Assembly: GCF_014639535.1 (NCBI RefSeq)
Contig: NZ_BMGA01000003.1
Span: forward strand, 310,001 to 374,000
DNA: 64,000 nucleotides
Origin: Flavobacterium palustre
Lineage (GTDB): Bacteria > Bacteroidota > Bacteroidia > Flavobacteriales > Flavobacteriaceae
Direction: 5' to 3'
In this document: positions 18,625 to 26,612 of the stretch, piece by piece
Layout of the letters: the number at the start of each line of letters is the position of its first letter
Position numbering within the stretch: the stretch's first letter is position 1
Made by a program: the position numbers and the translations under genes
The notes under the pieces: generated by a model
Database searches by the model: none
The model's input: the letters and a program-made list of their open reading frames with translations, nothing else
What the model was told of the DNA's origin: nothing

Positions 18625-18688
18625 CATCCCTCCCGCTTTCGCCTTTATCTCTTCGCTACGCTACGAGGATATCGGCTCTATCGGGGCT
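18625..18688. repeat. GC-richer dispersed element
   Basis: About 64 bases, clearly GC-richer than the surroundings, with palindromic words such as GCTACGCTACGAG and GATATCGGCTCTATCGGGG. It looks like one of the REP-type elements seen in flavobacterial gaps. It bounds the left side of the two accessory genes that follow. No internal coding potential is seen. Confidence 0.45.
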
Positions 18689-18810
18689 AAAATAACTTTT
18701 ATTTCCTTAATTAATTTTGTAAGAATATTTTAATACATTTGAAGATTATTGATGTAAAATATTTGCCAATACTATAACCAGTCATAAACATATAAAAAAC
18801 GAAATCCTAA

Positions 18811-19302
18811 ATGAAAAAAGTAATAATAGTGGGTAGTTCAAGAAATGATGGGGATACAGCAAATTTAACAAACCAACTAATTGAAAAATCAAATTGGAAC
18901 TTATTGATTTTAAACGATTATGAATTTAGTTATTTTGATTACAAACACGAAAATAAAAACGACGACTACATAAACCTAATGAAGAAAATTGTAGAAAAAT
19001 ATGAAACGTTAATTTTCGTAACGCCAGTTTATTGGTATTCAATGAGCGGAATAATGAAAGTTTTTTTCGATCGATTTACTGATTTGCTGACTATTGAAAA
19101 AGAACTCGGACGAAAACTTCGAGGAAAAAAAATGGCGGTATTAAGCTGTTCAATAGGAGAAAATCTTGGAGAATATTTTTGGCTTCCTTTTTCCGAAACA
19201 GCAAAATATTTAGGAATGGAATATATTGGAAATTTACATACAATAACAGGAGAAGAAAACGAATTAAAAATAACTGAATTTATAGAACTAATTGAAAAAT
19301 AA
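18811..19302 (+). CDS. flavodoxin-fold NAD(P)H-dependent FMN reductase family protein
   Basis: 163 residues. GSSRNDGDTANLTNQLIEK near the N-terminus is the FMN phosphate-binding loop of the NADPH-dependent FMN reductase / flavodoxin-like family, and TPVYWYSMSGIMKVFFDR is the second FMN-contact region. It probably reduces flavin or quinone-like compounds in the cytoplasm. Codon use is more AT-rich than in secA. It lies between repeat elements with a CPBP gene, so the pair may be a recent addition. The substrate is unknown. Confidence 0.75.
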   Translation: MKKVIIVGSSRNDGDTANLTNQLIEKSNWNLLILNDYEFSYFDYKHENKNDDYINLMKKIVEKYETLIFVTPVYWYSMSGIMKVFFDRFTDLLTIEKELGRKLRGKKMAVLSCSIGENLGEYFWLPFSETAKYLGMEYIGNLHTITGEENELKITEFIELIEK

Positions 19303-19322
19303 CCTATTCTAAAAACATATTA

Positions 19323-19928
19323 ATGAAAACTTCACAAAGAAGAAAAACAGCACTTATATTGATATCAATGTCAATTCCCATGTTCATTCCGTTATTAATG
19401 CAGATGCTGGGATATCGATTGATAATATTCAATAATATTGGATTAGACGAAAATAATTTAGCATCTTGGTATGCATGGATTACTGCTTTAGTAGTGACTT
19501 TATTATATGTTTTATATACTTTTAAAAAGATACCTTTTGTTTATGAAATGCAAAAGGAAGTTTCGTTATTTAAATTGATCGGACTACTATCAATAATAGG
19601 CGGTTTGATTGAGGAATTAGTATTTAGACAATGGTTAATGGATTTATTGGACTCTAAAGGATACGGTGCAATTATTCAAGTGCTTATTTCAGGTATCCTG
19701 TTTGCACTCATACATATCATTTGGGTAATATTCAGCAGAGATATGAAGTTTTTACGAGGAGCATTCATTTCAACATTTCTTCTGGGCACTTTATTAGCAA
19801 TTGTATATTTGATTGGTAATAGAAATGTTGGTCCATGTATCATTTCTCATGCATTGATAAATGTAATAATTGAACCTTGGTTGTTATTAGCAGCTATTTC
19901 GAAAAATTGGAAGACAAAAATAGCCTAA
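19323..19928 (+). CDS. CPBP family intramembrane metalloprotease (CAAX protease-like)
   Basis: 201 residues with about six membrane segments. The three CPBP motifs are intact: EELVFR (Glu97, Glu98, Arg102), FALIH (F127, H131) and HALIN (H176, N180). The family includes eukaryotic CAAX prenyl endopeptidases and bacterial proteins linked to bacteriocin maturation or immunity. No bacteriocin precursor is visible here. It starts 20 nt after the flavodoxin-like gene, so the two are probably cotranscribed. Confidence 0.8.
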   Translation: MKTSQRRKTALILISMSIPMFIPLLMQMLGYRLIIFNNIGLDENNLASWYAWITALVVTLLYVLYTFKKIPFVYEMQKEVSLFKLIGLLSIIGGLIEELVFRQWLMDLLDSKGYGAIIQVLISGILFALIHIIWVIFSRDMKFLRGAFISTFLLGTLLAIVYLIGNRNVGPCIISHALINVIIEPWLLLAAISKNWKTKIA

Positions 19929-20413
19929 CAAATCCCCCTTCGCTCGCGTAAGCGTCACGCTTGCGCCCACAATAATGAGTTAAATACTTTGCCGAGTTAC
20001 TAAATGAGATTGCTTCGTTCCTCGCAATGACCCCTGCTAGCGCAAGCGTCACGCTTGTGCCCATAACAATGAGCTAAATACTTTGTAGAATTACTGGACG
20101 AGATTGCTTCGTTCCGATAGTTATCGGAACTCGCAATGACTCCAATCAACCAGTCTTTGCGAGCGATAGCGAAGCAATCACACTAAGCTAAGCCCAGCCA
20201 GCGTAAGCGTCACGCTTGTGCCCGTAACAGTGAGCAAATTACTTTGTAGAATTACTTAATGGGATGCTTCCTTCGTCAGCATGACAAGTTTGCGGATAAT
20301 ATCACTAAATTCCCAGCTCAAAATTGTTTATGTAACCTGATTTTTCTGTTAAAAAAATCCCCTAAAAAAATATTTATCTGTACTTTTGCAGTCGTAAACA
20401 AAAAAGCGCTTTT
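19929..20413. repeat. gene-free stretch holding a REP-like repeat array
   Basis: Three direct copies of an ~85-100-bp unit are present: 19945-20031, 20040-20140 and 20201-20284. Each starts with the palindrome AAGCGTCACGCTT, continues with a word like 'aacaatgagctaaatacttt', 'tagaattac' and ends in 'gattgcttcgttcctcgcaatgac'. Copy 2 carries an extra small palindrome (20111-20130). An inverted partial unit lies at 20152-20179. No open reading frame with protein character is visible. The last ~100 bases hold a promoter for the next gene. Confidence 0.85.
20381..20388 (+). promoter_or_regulatory. -7 element upstream of the small Cys protein / TonB receptor unit
   Basis: TACTTTTG matches TAnnTTTG, 26 nt before the TTG start at 20414. 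No clear -33 is seen. Confidence 0.5.
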
Positions 20414-20794
20414 TTGAAGTCATTATTCAGCATAGTACTTTCTATTCTTTTATTACTACCTTCTTTTGGTAGTTTCTTTGTTTATACTTCTTTCAAATTG
20501 AATCAGGACGAAATTGCTAAAACCATTTGTGTGCAACGCAAAATGGTAAACAACAGCTGTAACGGTCGATGTGAATTGCAAAAAAGCCTTAAAAAATACG
20601 AGAATAACGAAAAAAGAATGCACAACAATCTGGACAACAAAATCGATTTGGTTTTTATCCAGAATACTGTTGTAGCTGATGATTTCAAAATTATTGCATT
20701 CAATTACAGTTCAAAACCTAATTGCTATATTCAGGAAAAGAAACCTGTTTCAGTAGCACTTCCTTCGTTTAGACCTCCATCCGCTTTAATATAA
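20414..20794 (+). CDS. small membrane-anchored or secreted Cys-containing protein, unknown function
   Basis: 126 residues starting at TTG; no ATG lies between the promoter and this codon. An N-terminal hydrophobic segment (residues 4-27) is a signal peptide or anchor. It is followed by a Cys motif (ICVQRKMVNNSCNGRCELQK) that could bind metal. The rest is Lys/Asn-rich. No family name is recognised. It precedes a TonB-dependent receptor and a PepSY protein by a short gap, which suggests an accessory in metal or siderophore uptake; copper or iron are both possible. Confidence 0.6.
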   Translation: MKSLFSIVLSILLLLPSFGSFFVYTSFKLNQDEIAKTICVQRKMVNNSCNGRCELQKSLKKYENNEKRMHNNLDNKIDLVFIQNTVVADDFKIIAFNYSSKPNCYIQEKKPVSVALPSFRPPSALI

Positions 20795-20808
20795 ATTTCA
20801 GTACTGCT

Positions 20809-20826
20809 TTTCCAAACGTTTGGAAA
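20809..20826. promoter_or_regulatory. 18-bp perfect palindrome between small Cys protein and TonB receptor
   Basis: TTTCCAAACGTTTGGAAA is an exact palindrome. It is not followed by a T run directly, so it could be an operator or an RNA hairpin rather than a terminator. A second weaker hairpin follows (TTTCTTGG ... CTAAGAAA). Confidence 0.5.
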
Positions 20827-20886
20827 GGTCTTTTCTTGGATTTCATCTAAGAAAAACTTGTTATTCTTAAATTTATATCATTTAAA

Positions 20887-23034
20887 ATGAAAAATATATT
20901 GCTGGCTTTTCTTGTTATGAGCCAATTTGTTGCGGGACAAAACAAATCACAAAAAGATACTGTTAAGATTGTAGAATTAGAAAACGTTTTTGTAACTGCT
21001 AACCGTACTGCTACTTTACGCAAAGAAACTCCTGTTGCTATTAGCAAATTAACTGCCAAAACCATCAACGAAACTAAGGCGGTTGCTGCTTATGAATTGG
21101 TCAATAAAACTCCCGGAGTATTAATGGTGAATCTGGGCAACGAACAACACATGATGGCTATCCGCCAACCTATGACCACCAATGCGTATTATTTGTATTT
21201 GGAAGACGGCTTGCCTATTCGCCCAATGGGGATTTTTAACCACAATGCTTTATTGGAAATCAATCAATTTAATCTTCAAAATATCGAAGTTATAAAAGGA
21301 CCTGTTTCTTCCCTTTATGGCCCGGAAGCAGTGGGCGGAACCATTAATTTGATTTCGCTAAAACCTAGTATTCATCCCGAATTTAAGTTTGGCGTTCAGG
21401 CCGATCAGTGGGGATACAAAAGACTTCAGGTTGCCGGCGGAGCTACCATTGGAAAAATTGGTTTTCATATTGCAGGAATTTCCAGTTTACAGGAAAATGG
21501 CTGGATGACTTTCTCAGATTACAACAAAGACAATTTGAATATTCGAATTGATTATAACATTACTCCTTCTACCCGATTAATCAGCAATACAATGTGGGGT
21601 AAATACTATTCGGATATGAGCGGAGGAGTTAATGAGAACGATTTTTACAACCGGGATTACAAAAGTACTTCTGATTTTACCTATCGAAAATCAGATGCTT
21701 TGCGTACCCGATTAACATTGGAACACGACTGGAACGAAAATGCAAGCAGCTATTTAACAGTGTATCACAGAGACAATAAATTGGGACAAAATCCTTCTTA
21801 TGGAATTCGCTGGAGCGCCATCAATAATCCTACAACAGCTACAGGAGAAATCAATTCGAATGATTTTAAAAGTTACGGAGCTATTGGACAACACACTCAA
21901 AAATTTGATTTTTTAAACACCAAACTGGTAGCCGGAGCGCTTTATGACTTTTCGCCGGTGAGCTATTGGTCTCATCGTATCGATCTAAAAGCCAACTTAA
22001 ATCCGGGTGGATTAACGGTAAATAAGTATGAAGTTATAGCAGAACGTCCTGATATAAAAATAGCCGATTATACTGCTGATATTTATAATGCTGCCGGTTA
22101 TGCGCAACTGAGTTTAAATCCTATCGAAAAAGTGATTCTGTCAATCGGTGGTCGTTACGACAATATGAAAGTGGATTATGCCAATGCCTTAGACCAATCT
22201 ACAGGGAATAAAATATATGACCGCTTTACTTTTAAAGCAGGCATCAATTACAATCCGTTTAACAACATAGGATTTTATGGTAATTATTCTCAGGGATTTT
22301 CACCACCCAATATCACTTCAATTTTTAGAGCCAAACCCAGAACCGGAGGAACAACAGGAGTTCCGGCTGAGTTTTATTACAACCTAAAACCAGCTACTTT
22401 TGAAAATTATGAAATTGGAGGCTGGATTTCTTTGCTTAAAAACAAATTAAATTTTGACTATGCCCTGTACTACATGGACGGTAAAAACGAATTACTGAAT
22501 GTTCGCCTGGAAAACAATGATACCGATTACCGTTCGGCAGGAGAAACCCGTCATAAAGGAATTGAGTTTGGACTGAACTACAAACCTTCAACCCAAATCA
22601 GTTTCCGTTTGGGAGGAACTTATGCGCAACACACTTTTATTGATTTCCAGATTTCAGATAAATCTACTGACGCTTTACAAGACTTAAATGGCAAAGAAAT
22701 GCCTAATGCACCAAGATGGTCGGGCAATTCAGAATTGAGTTATTATCCTAATTGGCTTCCTAATTTCAGAACTGCTGTAGAATGGCAACATGTGGGTAAT
22801 TATTATCAGGATCAGGTTAATACTGTAAAATACTCCGGTTATGATATTTTCAATTTTAGAGCCGGTTACCAATGGAAAGGCATTGAAATTTATGGAAACA
22901 TTATCAACTTAACCGATAAATTATACGCTTATAATGTATCCAGAGCCAACCTGAGTACCTCACAACCTGCCTATTTAGCTGCTGCTCCGAGAACTTTTTT
23001 ACTGGGAATACAATATAATTTTTCATTACGATAA
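20887..23034 (+). CDS. TonB-dependent outer-membrane receptor
   Basis: 715 residues with a signal peptide ending near VAGQ. The plug domain spans ~40-155 (VFVTANRTATLRKETPVAIS, NLQNIEVIKGPVSSLYGPEAVGGTINLIS). The rest is a 22-strand barrel ending in LLGIQYNFSLR with the terminal aromatic/Arg pattern. There is no N-terminal carboxypeptidase-regulatory domain and no SusD neighbour, so this is a siderophore or metal receptor rather than a glycan SusC. The following PepSY gene supports metal uptake. Confidence 0.9.
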   Translation: MKNILLAFLVMSQFVAGQNKSQKDTVKIVELENVFVTANRTATLRKETPVAISKLTAKTINETKAVAAYELVNKTPGVLMVNLGNEQHMMAIRQPMTTNAYYLYLEDGLPIRPMGIFNHNALLEINQFNLQNIEVIKGPVSSLYGPEAVGGTINLISLKPSIHPEFKFGVQADQWGYKRLQVAGGATIGKIGFHIAGISSLQENGWMTFSDYNKDNLNIRIDYNITPSTRLISNTMWGKYYSDMSGGVNENDFYNRDYKSTSDFTYRKSDALRTRLTLEHDWNENASSYLTVYHRDNKLGQNPSYGIRWSAINNPTTATGEINSNDFKSYGAIGQHTQKFDFLNTKLVAGALYDFSPVSYWSHRIDLKANLNPGGLTVNKYEVIAERPDIKIADYTADIYNAAGYAQLSLNPIEKVILSIGGRYDNMKVDYANALDQSTGNKIYDRFTFKAGINYNPFNNIGFYGNYSQGFSPPNITSIFRAKPRTGGTTGVPAEFYYNLKPATFENYEIGGWISLLKNKLNFDYALYYMDGKNELLNVRLENNDTDYRSAGETRHKGIEFGLNYKPSTQISFRLGGTYAQHTFIDFQISDKSTDALQDLNGKEMPNAPRWSGNSELSYYPNWLPNFRTAVEWQHVGNYYQDQVNTVKYSGYDIFNFRAGYQWKGIEIYGNIINLTDKLYAYNVSRANLSTSQPAYLAAAPRTFLLGIQYNFSLR

Positions 23035-23042
23035 CAAAATAA

Positions 23043-23104
23043 GCCACAGATTTAAAAGGATTAACACTGATTACAAAATCCTTAAAATCTTCTAAATCTG
23101 TGGC
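23043..23104. repeat. dispersed inverted repeat, 'gccacagattta' family
   Basis: Left GCCACAGATTTAAAAGGATT and right end TTCTAAATCTGTGGC are reverse-complement related. Same family as 12379-12443. It fills the space between the TonB receptor and the PepSY gene. Confidence 0.7.
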
Positions 23105-23121
23105 TAAAAAAAAAGAAAACA

Positions 23122-24723
23122 ATGACTTCTAAAACAAAATCTTCTAAAAAGAAGGATTCGAAATTCGTCAAGAAAATCAAACAGAATATGTACCAATGGC
23201 ATCGTACCATTGGGATTATCACTATTATTCCGGTTATTTTATGGACTTTATCGGGCCTGATGCACCCGTTTATGGCACATTTTTTCAAACCGGAAATCGC
23301 CCATGAAAAATTAGCTTTCGAAACTATTCCTCAAAATAAATTATCGCTTTCTATTCAGGAAGTTTTAGATAAAAACCAAATTCGACAATTTACAAACTTC
23401 CGTATCGTTGCTTTCAACAACACTACCTATTATCAGGTAAAAAACCTTATTGGTGATTTATTGTATTTTGATGCTTCCAATGGAAAAGAACTTGAAAACG
23501 GAGACTCCATCTATGCCGAATGGCTGTCGCGTTACTTCTTAGACGATCAAAAAAGCCCTGTAAAAAAGAACGAAATCATTACTGAATTTGACAATCAGTA
23601 TAAATATGTCAATCGCTATCTGCCTGTTTACAAAATAACGCTGGATCGTCCCGACACCATGGAAGTTTATGTGGAAACTTCATCCGGTAAATTAGCTACT
23701 TTTAATCCTTCATCGAGACAATTTTTCATCTGGTTTTTTGATACATTTCACAACTGGTCGTTTATCGATGCCATCAGCAACAATAGTATTCGAATTATCA
23801 CAATGATTTTTTTATTGTCTATTATTGGATTTTCTGCCATCAGCGGAATTGTGATTTATGGTTTTCTTTGGAAACAATTCAAAAAATCAGATCGTGTGGA
23901 ACCTAAAAAAGGAATCAGAAAATACCACCGCAAAATTGGGATTTGGATTTCTTTATTTACACTAACCTTTGCTTTTAGCGGAGCCTATCATGCTACTACC
24001 AAATGGGATCCTTACACTCTGGATAAAATGGTTTACGAACCTTCTTTTAAAACCAGGGAAATTGCATTAGCGAATAACCAATTGGATTTAGACTGGAATC
24101 GCTTTCAAAATGCGAGTCTTATTACCTTCAACGACAGTATTTATTACCGTTGTGAGTTAGAAGAAAAAGCCAAAGGCAAATTCAAAAAACCTAAATTAGA
24201 TAATAATTCGAAATGGAATAAAAAAGATACTCCAAAAACCGAAGTGGTTTATATCAATGCTGCGACCAATAAAATAGTTCCAAATCTCGACCTGCAATAT
24301 GCGGAATTTTTAGCCTATTATTTTACCGATGGTGCTCCAAAAGCAGCCTGTTGCGAAATGATGAGTCCTGAAATTCCCGAAGAATCAGAAGTTTCATTAG
24401 AAAATGTAAAATTATTAGAATCGAAAGTGATTACTAATTTTGAAAACAGAGAATATGGTTTTGTCAACAAGCGTTTACCGGTTATAAAATTAGTTTATGA
24501 TACTCCTGAAAAAACCACTTATTTTATAGAAACCGCCACCTCCAGACTGGCTGCAAAAATCACAAATGCGGATATTGCTGAAGGTTATTCTTTTGCAATT
24601 CTGCACAAATTTTTGTTTATGGACTGGGCCGGAAAAAACATCCGTGACCTTACAATGGTTTTAGCCGCACTGGCAATTTTAATTGTGAGTGTGTTGGGGT
24701 TAATTCTTTTTATTAGAAAGTAA
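23122..24723 (+). CDS. PepSY-associated membrane protein (probable ferric/cupric reductase-type)
   Basis: 533 residues. A basic N-terminus is followed by TM1 (WHRTIGIITIIPVILWTLSG). Two large periplasmic PepSY-like regions are separated by TM segments near 220-250 (IITMIFLLSIIGFSAISGIVIYG) and 275-300 (IGIWISLFTLTFAFSGAYHA), with a last TM at the C-terminus. Conserved His residues in WHR, HPF, FHN, YHRKIG and YHA fit haem or metal binding in PepSY_TM proteins, which often reduce imported metal-chelates. It follows the TonB receptor and is probably in the same unit. Confidence 0.78.
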   Translation: MTSKTKSSKKKDSKFVKKIKQNMYQWHRTIGIITIIPVILWTLSGLMHPFMAHFFKPEIAHEKLAFETIPQNKLSLSIQEVLDKNQIRQFTNFRIVAFNNTTYYQVKNLIGDLLYFDASNGKELENGDSIYAEWLSRYFLDDQKSPVKKNEIITEFDNQYKYVNRYLPVYKITLDRPDTMEVYVETSSGKLATFNPSSRQFFIWFFDTFHNWSFIDAISNNSIRIITMIFLLSIIGFSAISGIVIYGFLWKQFKKSDRVEPKKGIRKYHRKIGIWISLFTLTFAFSGAYHATTKWDPYTLDKMVYEPSFKTREIALANNQLDLDWNRFQNASLITFNDSIYYRCELEEKAKGKFKKPKLDNNSKWNKKDTPKTEVVYINAATNKIVPNLDLQYAEFLAYYFTDGAPKAACCEMMSPEIPEESEVSLENVKLLESKVITNFENREYGFVNKRLPVIKLVYDTPEKTTYFIETATSRLAAKITNADIAEGYSFAILHKFLFMDWAGKNIRDLTMVLAALAILIVSVLGLILFIRK

Positions 24724-24725
24724 AA

Positions 24726-24793
24726 AAGTTGTGAGTTATACGTTATGCGTTGTTGGGAACAACCTATAACCCATAACTCATAACTCACAACTT
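24726..24793. repeat. inverted repeat between convergent genes, overlapping the trmH-like stop codon
   Basis: Perfect 14-bp arms (AAGTTGTGAGTTAT at 24726-24739 and its complement at 24780-24793), with a second small palindrome in the loop (GTTGTTGGGAACAAC). The right arm contains the final codons and TGA of the minus-strand gene. It probably serves as a bidirectional terminator. Confidence 0.75.
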
Positions 24794-25444
24794 ATCCTGA
24801 TAATATCTCGCTTCAATTCCCTTGATATTTTTAATCGATTTACGCGCCCAATCCAAACGCTTTTCTAAAATTTCAGCATCGGTCAATTTCCAGTCAATAT
24901 CCGACCGTCTCAATCTATTAGTCAAATCCTGAATAATAATCGCCGCCGAAACCGAAATATTCAAACTCTCAGTAAAACCTACCATTGGAATTTTAAGAAA
25001 ACCGTCGGCCTGTTGCATCACTTCTTCCGACAAACCTTCTTTTTCAGTGCCAAAAAACAAAGCGGTTGGTTTAGAAATATCAAATTTTTCAAGAGTACAA
25101 TCCTTTTCATGAGGAGTTGTTGCAATAATTTGGTATCCCTTTTCCCTCAATGACGAAATACAACCCGAAACCGAATCATGACGAATAACGTCCACCCATT
25201 TTTGAGCACCCATTGCTATTTGCTTATCGATTCTCTTGCCAAAACGCTCTTCAATAACATTCAGCTCCTGAACTCCAAAAACCTCACAACTGCGCATCAC
25301 CGCAGAAGTATTATGCAACTGATACACATCTTCTACCGCCACAGTAAAATGCTTGGTACGGTTTTGTAATACTTCTAAAAAACGTCCTTTACGATTATCG
25401 GTCAATATCGTTTCCAGATAGTTCAAGTAATCTAAATCAATCAT
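24785..25444 (-). CDS. TrmH/SpoU family RNA 2'-O-methyltransferase
   Basis: 219 residues from the ATG at 25444; a 19-codon upstream extension is poly-Phe-like and crosses the promoter. SPOUT motifs: NTSAVMRSCEVFGVQELNVIE (motif 1), ALFFGTEKEGLSEEVMQQADGFLKIPM (motif 2) and GFTESLNISVSAAIIIQDLTNRLR (motif 3, the knot). This pattern is that of TrmH-like tRNA (guanosine 18-2'-O) methyltransferases. Cytoplasmic. The last codons fall in a dispersed repeat arm. Confidence 0.88.
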   Translation of the reverse strand: MIDLDYLNYLETILTDNRKGRFLEVLQNRTKHFTVAVEDVYQLHNTSAVMRSCEVFGVQELNVIEERFGKRIDKQIAMGAQKWVDVIRHDSVSGCISSLREKGYQIIATTPHEKDCTLEKFDISKPTALFFGTEKEGLSEEVMQQADGFLKIPMVGFTESLNISVSAAIIIQDLTNRLRRSDIDWKLTDAEILEKRLDWARKSIKNIKGIEARYYQDKL

Positions 25445-25463
25445 TGTGCTTTTATTTTGCGTG

Positions 25464-25471
25464 CAAAAATA
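25464..25471 (-). promoter_or_regulatory. -7 element for the TrmH-like gene
   Basis: On the minus strand TATTTTTG matches TAnnTTTG, 19 nt before the ATG. Confidence 0.55.
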
Positions 25472-25494
25472 GTAAAAAGAAAAAAAAACATTTT

Positions 25495-25566
25495 GGAACA
25501 CTGATTGAAGAAATTAAAAAAATCTTAATCTGTAGTTATTTATCTAATTTCTCCAATCTGTGTTCC
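25495..25566. repeat. inverted repeat, 'ggaacac(a/t)gattg' family
   Basis: Arms 25495-25516 and 25545-25566 match in 20 of 22 positions as reverse complements. Located between the divergent TrmH-like and sirtuin genes. Confidence 0.7.
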
Positions 25567-25652
25567 TTTTTCATCAAACATAATAACAACATCAATCTAA
25601 AAAAACTATATTTAGCATCAAATTAGTTCATTCGTGGCAAAAAGAACAAAAA

Positions 25653-26348
25653 ATGAAGAAAAAATTAGTCGTTTTAACCGGTGCCGGAATCAGTGCCGAA
25701 AGTGGTTTGAGAACTTTTAGAGACAGTGACGGACTCTGGGAAGGACACGATGTCATGGAAGTAGCTTCGCCGGAAGGCTGGCAACGAAATCCGGAATTGG
25801 TTTTGGATTTTTACAATCAAAGAAGACGCCAACTCAAGGACGTAAAGCCTAATTTAGGGCATCGGGAATTAGCTCAACTGCAAATTCACTTTGACGTTCA
25901 TATCATTACCCAAAATGTAGATGATTTACACGAACGCGCCGGAAGCAAAAAAGTGTTACACCTGCATGGCGAACTTTTAAAAGTGAGAAGTACCAAAAAT
26001 CCGAAATTCATTTTAGAATGGGAAGGTGATTTGAATTTAGGCGATGTGGATAGCCAAAAACACCAATTGCGTCCGCATATTGTGTGGTTTGGCGAAGCCG
26101 TTCCTGCGTTTGATGAAGCCATTACCATAGCAAAAACTGCCGATTATTTTGCTGTTATCGGAACTTCGCTACAGGTCTATCCCGCGGCTGGCTTAGTTGA
26201 CTTTGTTCCTGCAAACATTCCTGTTTTTTATGTTGATCCCAATCCAATTCAAATACCTAATTTAAGAAATCCGCTGGAAACAATTCCGTTACAGGCTACT
26301 GAGGGAATTCCGTTTTTAAAAAACCGATTATTAGCTGAATTTCAATAA
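25653..26348 (+). CDS. NAD-dependent protein deacylase, SIR2 family (SIRT5-like, zinc-less)
   Basis: 231 residues. GAGISAESG (10-18), the class III substrate pair Y54 and R57 in FYNQRR, QNVD (87-90) and the catalytic His105 in HLHGE are present. The Tyr/Arg pair indicates desuccinylase/demalonylase preference. The protein contains no cysteine at all, so the zinc-binding CxxC pairs of ordinary sirtuins are missing and the small domain must be stabilised otherwise. Cytoplasmic. Monocistronic between two dispersed repeats. Confidence 0.88.
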   Translation: MKKKLVVLTGAGISAESGLRTFRDSDGLWEGHDVMEVASPEGWQRNPELVLDFYNQRRRQLKDVKPNLGHRELAQLQIHFDVHIITQNVDDLHERAGSKKVLHLHGELLKVRSTKNPKFILEWEGDLNLGDVDSQKHQLRPHIVWFGEAVPAFDEAITIAKTADYFAVIGTSLQVYPAAGLVDFVPANIPVFYVDPNPIQIPNLRNPLETIPLQATEGIPFLKNRLLAEFQ

Positions 26349-26359
26349 CCCTGTCCGAT

Positions 26360-26486
26360 AAAAATAGCAGACAGATTACACAGATTAAAACAGATAAAAA
26401 ACTGATTTTAAGTAACTTTTTAAAATCTCAATCTGCGATAATCTGCTTAAATTCGCTTCATCTGCGTTCCATTTTTATTATCGTGA
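26360..26486. repeat. imperfect inverted repeat, 'cagattacacagatt / aatctgcgtt' words
   Basis: The left side (GCAGACAGATTACACAGATT) and right side (CAATCTGCGATAATCTGC) are reverse-complement related, and the outer words CGATAAAAATA and ATTTTTATTATCG also pair. Lies between the sirtuin and purB genes. Confidence 0.6.
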
Positions 26487-26527
26487 AAATCAATTCTAAA
26501 ATAGCCTGAAATTCCTAAAATTCTGCC

Positions 26528-26535
26528 TATATTTG
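26528..26535 (+). promoter_or_regulatory. -7 element for purB
   Basis: TATATTTG matches TAnnTTTG; a weak -33-like CCTG lies 19 nt upstream. The start codon is 78 nt downstream. Confidence 0.5.
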
Positions 26536-26612
26536 TGCCTTTCAAAAAAATAAGTCCGATTTCTTTAAACGGTTTCGGATAAAATAACAACTTTTATTAG
26601 CATAAAAAGACA

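Noticed and set aside
18811-19928. Bacteriocin maturation or immunity locus based on the CPBP protease
   Set aside because: No precursor peptide, transporter or maturation enzyme is visible around the gene.
19945-20284. CRISPR array
   Set aside because: Only three units of unequal length (~85-100 nt), no unique spacers of constant size, and no cas genes; the units are REP-like.
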